Assembly (NCBI GenBank): GCA_951800675.1
Contig: CATOKC010000056.1
Coordinates: 1-19,505 of the forward strand
Reading direction: 5' to 3'
DNA from: an uncultured Oscillibacter sp.
GTDB taxonomy: Bacteria > Bacillota_A > Clostridia > Oscillospirales > Oscillospiraceae
Length of the DNA stretch: 19,505 nt
In this document: positions 6,306 through 13,856 of the stretch, one piece after another
How positions within the stretch are numbered: position 1 is the first letter of the stretch
Layout of the letters: the number at the start of each line of letters is the position of its first letter
The notes under the pieces: generated by a model
What the model was told of the DNA's origin: nothing
The model's database searches: none
What the model saw: the letters and a program-made list of their open reading frames with translations, nothing else
Translations under genes and position numbers: made by a program

Positions 6306-6345
6306 AAAACTCCTAGAGCCGCAAGGGTTCTAGGAGTTTTGTTCT
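6306..6345 (+). terminator. Intrinsic terminator after tRNA-Val
   Basis: AACTCCTAGAGCC pairs with GGTTCTAGGAGTT (one G-T pair) around a GCAAG loop, flanked by A4 and TTTTGTT. It starts immediately after the CCA end. Confidence 0.9.
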
Positions 6346-6357
6346 TATCTGACGTCC

Positions 6358-6371
6358 GCTTTGCGCAAAGC
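6358..6371. promoter_or_regulatory. 14-bp perfect palindrome upstream of the reductase gene
   Basis: GCTTTGCGCAAAGC has no central spacer and lies 34 nt before the start codon of the reductase gene, just after the tRNA terminator. It is a reasonable operator candidate, but no clear promoter is visible next to it and no cognate regulator is known. Confidence 0.35.
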
Positions 6372-6405
6372 CGCCGTTCTTCTATTTTTCATGGAGGTGG
6401 GTTTC

Positions 6406-7140
6406 ATGAGACGATCCGCTCTGGTCACCGGGGCCTCCCGGGGCATCGGGAGGGCCATCGCCGCCGTCCTGGCCCGGGAGGGCTGGCCGGTCTGCGTCAA
6501 CTATCTGGAGCGCCGGGACGCCGCCGAGGCGCTGGTCCAAGAGCTCCAAGAACAGGGCTGGGCCGCCATGGCCTTCCAGGCGGACGCCGCGGACCGGGGG
6601 GCGGTGGAAGCCATGGTCCGGGCCGCTTCGGAGGAGCTGGGCCCTGTAGAGCTGCTGGTGAACAACGCCGGAATTTCCCGCCAGGGCCTTTTCCAGGACC
6701 TGGACGACCAGGGCTGGGAGCGGCTTCTGGCGGTGAACCTCACCGGGCCCCGGAACGCCGCCCTGGCGGTGCTGCCCCACATGCTCAGCGAGAAGCGGGG
6801 GCGCATTGTCAATATTTCTTCCATGTGGGGTCTCCGGGGGGCCAGCTGCGAGGCGGCCTACGCCGCGACCAAGGCGGGGCTTATCGGCCTCACCCGCTCC
6901 CTGGCCCTGGAGCTGGCCCCGTCCGGCATCCGGGTCAACTGCGTGGCCCCGGGATGCGTGGAGACGGACATGGTGCGGGCCCTGGGAGAGGAAACCCGGG
7001 CGATGCTGGCGGAGGAGACCCCCCTGGGCCGCCTGGGGAGGCCGGAGGAGATTGCGGAGGCGGTGGCCTTCCTGGCGTCGGACCGGGCGTCCTTTATTAC
7101 CGGGCAGGTGCTGACGGCGGACGGGGGCTTCATTGTATAG
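6406..7140 (+). CDS. SDR-family NAD(P)H-dependent reductase, probably EF-P 5-aminopentanone reductase (YmfI-like)
   Basis: A 244-residue classical short-chain dehydrogenase/reductase. The cofactor motif TGASRGIG is at 8-15 and NNAG at 86-89; the catalytic residues are N111, S139, Y152 and K156. ADGGFIV ends the protein as in FabG. The stretch NISSMWGLRGASCEAAYAATK (136-156) resembles the YmfI signature SSMWG..GASCE..Y..(S/T)K, which in Bacillus reduces the 5-aminopentanonyl group on elongation factor P. I prefer that to 3-oxoacyl-ACP reductase because no fatty-acid genes are nearby, but specificity is not proven. ATG at 6406 follows GGAGG (6393-6397) by 8 nt; upstream in-frame starts at 6361 and 6391 lack or overlap the ribosome site. 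Confidence 0.85.
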   Translation: MRRSALVTGASRGIGRAIAAVLAREGWPVCVNYLERRDAAEALVQELQEQGWAAMAFQADAADRGAVEAMVRAASEELGPVELLVNNAGISRQGLFQDLDDQGWERLLAVNLTGPRNAALAVLPHMLSEKRGRIVNISSMWGLRGASCEAAYAATKAGLIGLTRSLALELAPSGIRVNCVAPGCVETDMVRALGEETRAMLAEETPLGRLGRPEEIAEAVAFLASDRASFITGQVLTADGGFIV

Positions 7141-7154
7141 GATATAGGCGCGCA

Positions 7155-7187
7155 AAAAGAGAGGGAGGCCCGGCCTCCCTCTCTTTT
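7155..7187. terminator. Bidirectional terminator between convergent genes
   Basis: A perfect 14-bp stem AAAAGAGAGGGAGG/CCTCCCTCTCTTTT has a CCCGG loop. T-runs follow in both directions, so it serves the reductase gene on the plus strand and the small gene on the minus strand. The TAA stop of the minus-strand gene (7186-7188) overlaps the stem by two bases. Confidence 0.9.
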
Positions 7188-7356
7188 ATTGATAGCGGTA
7201 CTGCATCCCGGTGTACTGCTCGATGCAGCTGAAAAACAGTTCCCGGTTCCGGAACTCCAGCAGCTTGCAGTCCTCCTCCTCATGGAAGGACACGATGCGG
7301 CGGCGGGTGTCGACCCAGACGCGCCACAGGTTCTGGGCGGTTGTTGTTTGCTCCAT
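7186..7356 (-). CDS. Small conserved-looking protein of unknown function (56 aa)
   Basis: I do not recognise a characterised family. The protein starts MEQTTTAQNLWRVWVDT, is rich in aromatic and charged residues, and has a core LLEFRNRELFFSCIEQYTG. There is no signal peptide, membrane segment or metal motif (one or two isolated Cys only). ATG at 7356 follows AAAGGAG by 9 nt; an in-frame ATG at 7380 would add eight residues but would precede that ribosome site. It lies about 110 nt downstream of the permease gene on the same strand, and an own promoter is not clear. A good ribosome site and its own terminator argue that it is a real gene. Confidence 0.65.
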   Translation of the reverse strand: MEQTTTAQNLWRVWVDTRRRIVSFHEEEDCKLLEFRNRELFFSCIEQYTGMQYRYQ

Positions 7357-7464
7357 AGGGGGAGTCTCCTTTCTCTTCATCTATACTATAAGACGATCCA
7401 GGAGGCGGTTTTGTTTCATTCCGCCTGGAAATTTTTTAAAAATTTTTTCGGACCGCCTCCCGGG

Positions 7465-9513
7465 TCAGCGGAGCAGCGCGGCGTCCACCTCTTCCCCAGG
7501 GTAAACGTAGGCGTCTCCGGGGTAGACGACGCTGCCGGAGCGGGGGAAGCTGTAGGGGTCGTAGTCCCCCTCGAAGGGCACGCCCTCTTCCTCACTCTCC
7601 AGGGCGGACTGCTCCGCGTAGGTCAGGAGCCTCCGGCTCCCGTTCACAATGCCAAGGTCCTCCAGGGCCTTGAGAGTCTCCGTGCAGTAGGCGGAGAGGC
7701 TCAGGGAGACGGTCTGGGAGTGGGGGCCTGCCTGGGGACGGTCCAGGTCGGTGACGGAGTAATAGAGCTCCAGGCCCCCGGTGCAGATGGCCTGGTTATA
7801 GAGGTCGTCCAGCAGGAACAGGGTCCGTCCGAAGTGCCCCGCCGCCACGTCCCGCCGGGCGGCGTCCTCCAGGGCCTTGGCCTGCTCCAGGGTCAGGTCC
7901 AGCTGTTCCATCTCCTTTGTCTCCGGGTTGTAGAGGCGGTCGGCGTAGCCGCCGGTGAGGCGGGTTTCAAGGTTCTCCCTGTAAACATGGCCGAAGATGT
8001 TGGCCTCCTGGATGGCGGGGTTGGCGGCCAGGGCTACCAGCTTCTGCAGGGCCTGGGACCGCTCCATCCGCTCCCGGGAGCAGGGGAGGTTATACATGCG
8101 GCTGGTGTGGGGGGAACCGATTTCACCCTCATAGTATGTGACGTCCAAATAGGCCACGGAAACGTCCTCTCCCTCCAGGCCCCGCCAGCTTTTGTTCAGG
8201 TCCTCCCGCTCCGCCAGGACAGCCTGGTGCACGTCCAGAATGTTCTGAATCAGGGCGGGGTCCGTTAGTCTGGTGTTGACGCCTCTGCCGTTTACGCCGT
8301 TGACGATCAGCAGAACGCTTCCCACCTCTTCTGGCCGGGGCGTCCAGCTCTCCACGCTCAGGGGGTCCAGCGCCACGGCGGCGCAGAGGGCGGCGGAGGC
8401 CAGCGCCGTGGCCAGAACCCCCTTCCAGCTTCCCCGGAACACCCGGAGGGACTTGCTCAGCAGCATGGAGGCGATGTAGTACCCAATCACGCCGGCTGCC
8501 GCCATGCAGAGGGCCAGGGGGACCGGGCTGGCGGTGCGGGTGGTCTCATAGCCCGCGAAGAATACGTTGTAGAGGGCCATGCCCCCGGTGCAGGCGGCGC
8601 AGAAGGCCACGCCATAGCGGAAGATGGGCTTCATCCACCCAACGGCCACCACCTCTCCGGCGCTCTCGCTCCTCCGGCGGCGGTACAGGGCCCAGGCCGC
8701 CGCCAGCAGCACCGCGCCCGCCAGGGCATAGACGGCGATGAGCCAGCCGTTTACCAGGGTGACGGACTCCAGGACGGATTCCTCCCAGCCCTCGGCATTG
8801 ATGATCTGCCGGGACGTCGTGTCCACGTCCAGCATCCTTGTCAGGTACATGGTGGGGCTCAAAAACTCGATCACGCCCTGGTAGTACCGCTCCACGCCGA
8901 AGTAAAACATGGTCATGAGCCTCGTGACCAGCCACTCGGCCCCGGCGGCGATGAAGTGGAAGATGAAATAGAGGGCGGCGAAGGCGAAGGGGTTGCCGGT
9001 GACGAACACCACCGCCGTGGCGGAGGCGAAGAAGAAAAAGCTCTGCCCCGCCACGGCCAGGATGGTCACCGCCAGGCCCACGGGCTCCAAGCCGCCCACG
9101 ATGGCGGAAACCAGGATGGCCAGACCCCCGGTGACGGCGTAGGGCAGCAGCATCATGGCCATACCGGAGAGGAAGTCCGTGACGAAAATGCCCTTCCGGG
9201 TGACGGGCAGGGAGTGGTACATGCCCACGCTCCGGGGATTGTACAGCCAGCCCCAGGCCGCCAGGGCGCAGAGAGCCGCGTACAGCAGGGAGAGGGTGGG
9301 GATGATCCAGGCCACAATCTGGTAATAGCCCGCTGTAACGCCCAGGGGGTCGCTCATGGGCTCCCCAAAGAGGGCGTTCTCCCGGATGAGGATGGTGAGG
9401 AAGGCCAGGGGGAACAGGGCCCCAATGATGGACGCGCCGCCCCACAACGGCCAGAACCGGGCGAGATTCTTTTTAAAGAGGGTGGGATTAAAGTACGATG
9501 TCTTTGACCGCAT
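7465..9513 (-). CDS. ABC transporter permease with large C-terminal soluble domain
   Basis: A 682-residue membrane protein. About nine hydrophobic segments lie in the first 385 residues (roughly 24-43, 66-89, 117-140, 145-172, 175-198, 251-276, 299-318, 331-352, 364-383). They are followed by about 300 polar residues without membrane segments, probably outside the cell. The arrangement resembles ABC-2 type permeases found with YtrA/YtrB-like partners in clostridia, some carrying a DUF6449-like tail; the family name for the tail is from memory. The substrate is unknown; related systems are often tied to cell-wall stress or antimicrobial peptides. ATG at 9513 lies within the ATPase gene (26-nt overlap), with AGGAGG 9 nt upstream, so translation is coupled. 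Confidence 0.85.
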   Translation of the reverse strand: MRSKTSYFNPTLFKKNLARFWPLWGGASIIGALFPLAFLTILIRENALFGEPMSDPLGVTAGYYQIVAWIIPTLSLLYAALCALAAWGWLYNPRSVGMYHSLPVTRKGIFVTDFLSGMAMMLLPYAVTGGLAILVSAIVGGLEPVGLAVTILAVAGQSFFFFASATAVVFVTGNPFAFAALYFIFHFIAAGAEWLVTRLMTMFYFGVERYYQGVIEFLSPTMYLTRMLDVDTTSRQIINAEGWEESVLESVTLVNGWLIAVYALAGAVLLAAAWALYRRRRSESAGEVVAVGWMKPIFRYGVAFCAACTGGMALYNVFFAGYETTRTASPVPLALCMAAAGVIGYYIASMLLSKSLRVFRGSWKGVLATALASAALCAAVALDPLSVESWTPRPEEVGSVLLIVNGVNGRGVNTRLTDPALIQNILDVHQAVLAEREDLNKSWRGLEGEDVSVAYLDVTYYEGEIGSPHTSRMYNLPCSRERMERSQALQKLVALAANPAIQEANIFGHVYRENLETRLTGGYADRLYNPETKEMEQLDLTLEQAKALEDAARRDVAAGHFGRTLFLLDDLYNQAICTGGLELYYSVTDLDRPQAGPHSQTVSLSLSAYCTETLKALEDLGIVNGSRRLLTYAEQSALESEEEGVPFEGDYDPYSFPRSGSVVYPGDAYVYPGEEVDAALLR

Positions 9514-10381
9514 AGTCGGCGCCTCCTAACTCATAAATGAAAATTTCCTCCAGTGTCAACGGCACGGCGTCCACCAGCATGGGCTCGTAGACCGCCAGGC
9601 GGTGGGTGGCCTCCTCCGCGCTCATGCGCATAATGAGGGTGTGGATGCGCCCCACGGCGGAGGCGTGGAGGACCTCAAGGTCCCCGGGGACTCCGCCGCC
9701 GTCCTTGAAGACCACCTGGAGCTTGACCATGTTGTCCTGCAATTGGGCCAGGGACCGCTCCAGCAAAACCCTGCCGTGGTCCAGGATGCCCACATGGTCG
9801 CACACGTCCTCCAGCTCCCGGAGGTTGTGGGAGGAGACCAGCACCGTGGTCCCCCGCTGGCTGACGTCCCCCAGCACTAGCGACCAGACCTGCCGCCGCA
9901 TGACGGGGTCCAGGCCGTCCACCGGCTCGTCGAGAATCAGGTAATCCGGCATGGCGCTGAGGGTCAGCCAGAAGGCGGCCTGCTTCTGCATGCCCTTGCT
10001 GAGGCGGCGGAGGGGGCGCTTCTCGTCGATCTGGAAGACCTCCTTGCATTTTTCATACCGCTCCATGGAGAAGCTGGGGTAAAAGCCCCGGTAGAACCGG
10101 CACATGTCCCGGATGGTGGCCTGGGGGAAGTAATACCAGTCGTCGGCAATGGCGGCGACCCGGGATTTCAGGGCCTCGTTCTCCCAGACGCTTTGGCCGT
10201 CGATGGTGAGCGCTCCCCCGTCCTGGCGGTAGATGCCGGTGAGGCAGCGGATGAGGGTGGATTTCCCCGCGCCGTTGGGGCCCACAAGGCCATAGACGCT
10301 TCCCGCGGGGACGGACAGGCTCACGCCGTCCAGGGCGGCGAAGCCGTCGAAGCGCTTGACGGTGTTGGTAACTTGAATCAT
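9488..10381 (-). CDS. ABC transporter ATP-binding protein, YtrB/CcmA-like
   Basis: A 297-residue ATPase that powers the permease encoded directly after it. Walker A is GPNGAGKST (34-42), the signature is LSKGMQ (127-132, a variant of LSGGQ), Walker B is YLILDEP (147-153) followed by DGLDP, and the switch His is H185. The C-terminal 85 residues are a variable extension. Its ATG overlaps the regulator's stop codon as ATGA, and it follows AAGGAGG. The gene is the middle of a regulator-ATPase-permease operon, the standard arrangement for YtrA-controlled transporters. Confidence 0.92.
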   Translation of the reverse strand: MIQVTNTVKRFDGFAALDGVSLSVPAGSVYGLVGPNGAGKSTLIRCLTGIYRQDGGALTIDGQSVWENEALKSRVAAIADDWYYFPQATIRDMCRFYRGFYPSFSMERYEKCKEVFQIDEKRPLRRLSKGMQKQAAFWLTLSAMPDYLILDEPVDGLDPVMRRQVWSLVLGDVSQRGTTVLVSSHNLRELEDVCDHVGILDHGRVLLERSLAQLQDNMVKLQVVFKDGGGVPGDLEVLHASAVGRIHTLIMRMSAEEATHRLAVYEPMLVDAVPLTLEEIFIYELGGADYAVKDIVL

Positions 10382-10776
10382 CGTGTTTCCTCCTTGCGCG
10401 CCCCGGCGGGGGCCCCGCCGGATGGCTCTTCTTCAAGAAGAGCCATGAGCTCTTCCTGGCTGACGCCGAGATACTTAAGCTCCGCCAGAAGCTCCCGGGC
10501 CTTTTCAAAGAGCTCCTTCCGGCGGGCCGTTCCGGCGCCCGTTTCCCCGGTGGCGAAGCTTCCCTTGCCGGGGACGGAATAGATGTAGCCCTCCCCCTCC
10601 AGCTCGTTGTAGGCCCGCTGGATGGTGTTGGGGTTGATGGACAGCTGCGTCGCCAGGGACCGGACCGAGGGGAGCTTTTCGTCCGTCCCGATGGCCCCGG
10701 TGACAATCAGCTTGCGCAGCCCACCCTTGATCTGCTCGTAAATAGGCCGGGAGTCCCGGTAGTTGAGGCTGATCAC
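10378..10776 (-). CDS. GntR family regulator, YtrA subfamily
   Basis: A 132-residue repressor. The winged-helix domain (about residues 8-78) includes RPIYEQIKGGL, EKLPSVRSLATQLSINPNTI and the wing YSVPGKGSF. The short C-terminal tail (about 50 residues) is what defines YtrA-type regulators, which lack an effector domain. I chose the GTG at 10776 because GGAAGG precedes it by 6 nt and the family normally begins close to the RPIYEQI motif. A start at 10857 would add 27 residues of untypical sequence and overlap the promoter region. It probably represses its own operon through a site in the promoter at 10828-10876. Confidence 0.85.
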   Translation of the reverse strand: MISLNYRDSRPIYEQIKGGLRKLIVTGAIGTDEKLPSVRSLATQLSINPNTIQRAYNELEGEGYIYSVPGKGSFATGETGAGTARRKELFEKARELLAELKYLGVSQEELMALLEEEPSGGAPAGARKEETR

Positions 10777-10827
10777 CGCGTACCTTCCCTTCCGCGGCGG
10801 GCTTCCCCGCCGCACGTTGTTGGTAAA

Positions 10828-10845
10828 CTGTATTAACTGTACTAA
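10828..10845. repeat. Tandem 9-bp repeat, candidate YtrA operator
   Basis: CTGTATTAA is followed directly by CTGTACTAA (one mismatch). The repeat lies around the expected transcription start of the regulator operon, between its -10 region and the start codon, where a bound repressor would block transcription. YtrA-type operators are usually dyads containing GTACTA-like half-sites, and GTACTA occurs here (10839-10844). Confidence 0.4.
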
Positions 10846-10847
10846 GA

Positions 10848-10876
10848 AAATTAACACGGTTGGGGCGCTTTGTCAA
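10848..10876 (-). promoter_or_regulatory. Probable promoter of the YtrA/ABC operon
   Basis: On the minus strand a perfect TTGACA (10871-10876) is followed after 17 bp by TAATTT (10848-10853), a weak -10 box. A weak basal -10 fits a regulated operon. The stretch between this and the rpsO promoter contains only an 8-bp hairpin (10901-10921). Confidence 0.5.
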
Positions 10877-10948
10877 GAGGGAATCAAAATTTCCGCCCCG
10901 GGGGGAGAAAAAATTTCCCCCAAAGCCGGAAAAATCCTGAATTGGCCC

Positions 10949-10977
10949 TTTACAATGGGAAATCACTATGATATAGT
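10949..10977 (+). promoter_or_regulatory. rpsO promoter
   Basis: TTTACA (10949-10954), a 17-bp spacer and TATAGT (10972-10977); the start would be near 10984, giving a leader of about 107 nt. Confidence 0.7.
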
Positions 10978-10983
10978 AACGAA

Positions 10984-11080
10984 GTCCGCCCGGCGGGCGG
11001 AAAACACGCCCCGGAGCTTTGTTTCGAGGAGCTTCACCGGCCCGGAGCACAGCCCCGCGGGGAATTTGTTTGAAAGGTGG
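10984..11080 (+). promoter_or_regulatory. Structured rpsO leader, possible S15 autoregulatory RNA
   Basis: The leader opens with TCCGCCC-GGC-GGGCGGA (10987-11003). A second possible stem, AGCTT/GAGCTT-like, lies around 11016-11035, and GC-rich segments near 11040-11062 can pair. S15 commonly represses its own translation by binding its leader, and the folds differ between phyla, so this is a plausible but unproven S15 site. Confidence 0.4.
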
Positions 11081-11090
11081 AAACCCTGTT

Positions 11091-11357
11091 ATGCTTCGCA
11101 AAGAAGAAAAGACCGCAATTATCAACGCCAACCGCACCCACGAGTCCGACACCGGCTCTCCCGAGGTCCAGATTGCCATCCTGACCGAGCGCATCAACGT
11201 GCTGACCGAGCACATGCGGGCCAACCCCCAGGACAAGCACTCCAACCGGGGGCTCCTGAAGATGGTCGGTAAGCGCCGCAGCCTCCTGGACTACCTCCAG
11301 AAGAAGGACGTGGAGCGGTATCGCGCCCTCATCGCCAAGCTGGGCATCCGCAAGTAA
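11091..11357 (+). CDS. rpsO: 30S ribosomal protein S15
   Basis: An 88-residue protein, the normal length for S15, which binds 16S rRNA early in assembly of the small-subunit platform. The signature [10 protein letters not shown] (20-29) and the rRNA-binding stretch [16 protein letters not shown] (48-63) are intact. ATG at 11091 follows AAAGGTGG by 10 nt. It is followed by a strong terminator and then pnp, the classic rpsO-pnp order. There is no clear separate promoter before pnp. Confidence 0.98.
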   Translation: MLRKEEKTAIINANRTHESDTGSPEVQIAILTERINVLTEHMRANPQDKHSNRGLLKMVGKRRSLLDYLQKKDVERYRALIAKLGIRK

Positions 11358-11364
11358 GACGCAG

Positions 11365-11396
11365 ACAGGGCGGCGTATATTCGCCGCCCTGTTTTC
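11365..11396 (+). terminator. Terminator after rpsO
   Basis: An 11-bp perfect stem ACAGGGCGGCG/CGCCGCCCTGT has a 6-nt loop and then TTTCC. The short T-run may allow partial read-through into pnp, which lacks an obvious promoter. Confidence 0.85.
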
Positions 11397-11437
11397 CGTG
11401 TGGTGAAACCGGCTTTCCTCCCATCCCTATCCACCGA

Positions 11438-11526
11438 CGCGGGAGCCGCCGCTTTTTGTGTTTGAACGTTTCCCCAGCGCCCCGGGCCTTGGGGGAAGGT
11501 TCAAATACGAAAAGGACGCTCCCGCG
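11438..11526 (+). promoter_or_regulatory. Very long hairpin in the pnp leader
   Basis: The arms 11438-11475 and 11491-11526 pair almost throughout. The outer stem is 9 bp (11438-11446 with 11518-11526), followed by a small internal loop. A 16-bp helix with two G-T pairs comes next (11452-11467 with 11499-11514), then one G-G mismatch, 7 bp (11469-11475 with 11491-11497) and a 15-nt loop. That is about 32 base pairs, ending 12 nt before the pnp ribosome site. No T-run follows, so it is not a terminator. In enterobacteria a long pnp leader stem is cut by RNase III and PNPase then represses its own synthesis; the same logic is inferred here. Confidence 0.75.
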
Positions 11527-11552
11527 CAAAACAAAAGAAAAGGAGCGCATCT

Positions 11553-13703
11553 ATGTCTACCATCATCACCCAGAGACAATTCCCCAACTGCCGCAAGTAC
11601 GAAATGGAGCTGGCGGGCCGGCCCCTGACCCTGGAGGTCGGGAAGCTGGCGGAGCTGGCCAACGCCGCCGTCATGGTGGGCTACGGCGACACCCGGGTCC
11701 TGGTCTGCGCCACGGCCTCCGCCCGGCCCCGGGACGGCATCGACTTCTTCCCCCTGTCCGTGGACTTTGAGGAAAAGCTCTACTCCGTGGGCCGCATTCC
11801 CGGCAGCTTCAACCGCCGGGAGGGACGCCCCGGGGAGAAGGGCGTCCTCACCAGCCGGGTCATTGACCGGCCCATCCGTCCCCTGTTCCCCCACGACTTC
11901 CGCAATGACGTTTCCATCATGGCCACGGTCATGAGCGTGGACCACGACTGCTCCCCGGAGATCTGCGGCCTCATCGGCGCCTCCGCCGCCCTGGCCATCT
12001 CCGACATCCCCTGGCACGGCCCCGTGGGCGCGGTGAAGGTGGGTCTGGTGGACGGCAAGCTCATCTTCAACCCCACCAGCGAGGAGCGGAAGGTCTCCGA
12101 CCTGGACGTGACCGTGGTGTCCACCGGGAAAAAGGTGGTCATGATTGAAGCCGGGGCCAACGAGGTGGACAACGACACCATGTTCCGGGCCATCCAGATG
12201 GCCCACGAGGAAAACCAGAAGCAGGTGGAGCTTATCAACCGGATGGTCTCCGAAATCGGCAAGGAGAAGTTCGACTATCCCCACGCCGACTTCGACGAGG
12301 AGCTGTTTGAGAAAATTGTCTCCTCCACCATGGACGAGGCCAAGGCCGCCATGGACACCGACGACAAAAACGTCCGGGAGACCCGGTGGAACGCCCTGAT
12401 TGAGAAGTGGCACGAGCGCTTCCTGGACGAGTACCCGGAGATGGACAAGTACCTGGACGAGATCACCTACAAGTTCCAAAAGAAGATTGTCAAGGCCTGG
12501 CTCTTGGAGGGCCACCGGGTGGACGGACGGCAGAAGAACGAAATCCGCCCCCTTGGCTCCGAGGTGGGCATCCTGCCCCGGGCCCATGGCTCCGGCCTCT
12601 TCACCCGGGGACAGACCCAGGTCCTGTCGGTCGTCACCCTGGACGCCCTCTCCGCCAACCAGAAGCTGGACACCATCTGGGAGGAGACGGAGAAGCGCTA
12701 TATGCACCACTACAACTTCCCTGGCTACTCCGTGGGCGAGGCCAAGCCCGCCCGCTCTCCCGGGCGGCGTGAAATCGGCCACGGCGCGCTGGCCGAGCGG
12801 GCCTTGCTCCCCGTCATTCCGGACGTGGAGAAGTTCCCCTACGCCATCCGGGTGGTCAGCGAGGTGGTGAGCTCCAACGGCTCCACCTCCCAGGGGTCTA
12901 TCTGCGGCTCCACCCTGGCGCTGATGGACGCGGGCGTGCCCATCAAGGCCCCCGTGGCGGGCATCTCCTGCGGACTGATTCAGGACGACGAGGGCGGCTT
13001 CACCACCTTCATCGACATCCAGGGCGTGGAGGACTTCCACGGTGAGATGGACTTCAAGGTGGCGGGCACCAAAAAGGGTATCACCGCCATCCAGATGGAC
13101 CTGAAAAACGACGGCCTCACCATGGAAATCATCAAAAACGCCCTGGACATCACCTATGACGGGCGCTGCCAGATTCTGGACCAGATCATGCTCCCCGCCA
13201 TCGCCGAGCCCAGGTCCGACGTGAGCCGCTATGCCCCCAAGATGCTGACCATGCACATTGACCCCTCCAAGATCCGGGAGGTCATCGGCTCCGGCGGCAA
13301 GGTGATTCAGAAAATCGTGGCGGACACCGGGGCGAAAATCGACATCAACGACGACGGCTCCATCTTCATCGCGGGCGTGGACGCGGCCTCCTGCGACGCG
13401 GCGAAAAAATGCATTGACGATATCGTGTTTGTGCCGGAGATCGGCGCGCTGTACTATGGCCGGGTGGTCCGGCTGATGACCTTCGGCGCCTTCGTGGAGC
13501 TGGCCCCGGGCAAGGACGGGCTGGTCCACATCTCCAAGCTGGCGGAGCACCGGATTGAGAAGGTGGAGGACGCCTGCAAAATCGGGGATATGATGTGGGT
13601 CAAGGTGACGGATATCGACGAAAAGGGCCGGGTGAACCTGAGCCACAAGGACGCCGTCCGGGAGATCAAGGCCAAGGAGGCCAAGGGCGAGCGGGTGAAA
13701 TAA
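11553..13703 (+). CDS. pnp: Polyribonucleotide nucleotidyltransferase (PNPase)
   Basis: A 716-residue phosphorolytic 3'-5' exoribonuclease that also adds heteropolymer tails. The first RNase PH core has YSVGRIPGSFNRREGRP (77-93) and SRVIDRPIRPLFP (101-113). The second core has GRREIGHGALAERAL and SNGSTSQGSICGSTLALMD, the catalytic core region. A KH domain follows with IREVIGSGGKVIQKI, then an S1 domain beginning YYGRVVRLMTFGAFVEL, and a short basic tail. ATG at 11553 follows AAAGGAG by 7 nt. It sits directly after rpsO as in most bacteria. Expression is probably set by the leader hairpin. Confidence 0.98.
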   Translation: MSTIITQRQFPNCRKYEMELAGRPLTLEVGKLAELANAAVMVGYGDTRVLVCATASARPRDGIDFFPLSVDFEEKLYSVGRIPGSFNRREGRPGEKGVLTSRVIDRPIRPLFPHDFRNDVSIMATVMSVDHDCSPEICGLIGASAALAISDIPWHGPVGAVKVGLVDGKLIFNPTSEERKVSDLDVTVVSTGKKVVMIEAGANEVDNDTMFRAIQMAHEENQKQVELINRMVSEIGKEKFDYPHADFDEELFEKIVSSTMDEAKAAMDTDDKNVRETRWNALIEKWHERFLDEYPEMDKYLDEITYKFQKKIVKAWLLEGHRVDGRQKNEIRPLGSEVGILPRAHGSGLFTRGQTQVLSVVTLDALSANQKLDTIWEETEKRYMHHYNFPGYSVGEAKPARSPGRREIGHGALAERALLPVIPDVEKFPYAIRVVSEVVSSNGSTSQGSICGSTLALMDAGVPIKAPVAGISCGLIQDDEGGFTTFIDIQGVEDFHGEMDFKVAGTKKGITAIQMDLKNDGLTMEIIKNALDITYDGRCQILDQIMLPAIAEPRSDVSRYAPKMLTMHIDPSKIREVIGSGGKVIQKIVADTGAKIDINDDGSIFIAGVDAASCDAAKKCIDDIVFVPEIGALYYGRVVRLMTFGAFVELAPGKDGLVHISKLAEHRIEKVEDACKIGDMMWVKVTDIDEKGRVNLSHKDAVREIKAKEAKGERVK

Positions 13704-13719
13704 GGCGAAAGCTGTCTAT

Positions 13720-13751
13720 GGGACGGGCCGGGAGGCCCGTCCCGTTTTTTT
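13720..13751 (+). terminator. Terminator after pnp
   Basis: A perfect 10-bp stem GGGACGGGCC/GGCCCGTCCC has a GGGA loop, then G and seven T. Confidence 0.95.
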
Positions 13752-13775
13752 CCGGGATTTTTTTGGGGGGACCCA

Positions 13776-13804
13776 TTGAAAGGGCGGGCGTTTTGTGCTA
13801 TGCT
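13776..13804 (+). promoter_or_regulatory. Promoter of the surface protein gene
   Basis: TTGAAA (13776-13781), a 17-bp spacer and TATGCT (13799-13804), about 50 nt before the start codon. Confidence 0.65.
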
Positions 13805-13856
13805 GTATCTGTGAAATTGGCGCGCGGAGCGCGTGAGGAATCAGGAGGAGCGGAAG

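Noticed and set aside
11438..11526. Second terminator for rpsO
   Set aside because: There is no T-run after the stem, and rpsO already has a terminator at 11365-11396.
11427..13646. Very long open frame on the strand opposite pnp (and similar ones opposite vorB, the surface gene and ilvE)
   Set aside because: These frames arise because GC-rich codons rarely give stops on the other strand. They show no ribosome sites or known domains and have low-complexity Gly/His/Leu-rich translations, whereas the plus-strand genes are unmistakable.
13833..13856. Upstream GTG start for the surface protein
   Set aside because: It lies before the AGGAGG ribosome site; the ATG at 13857 is correctly spaced and begins directly with a signal peptide.
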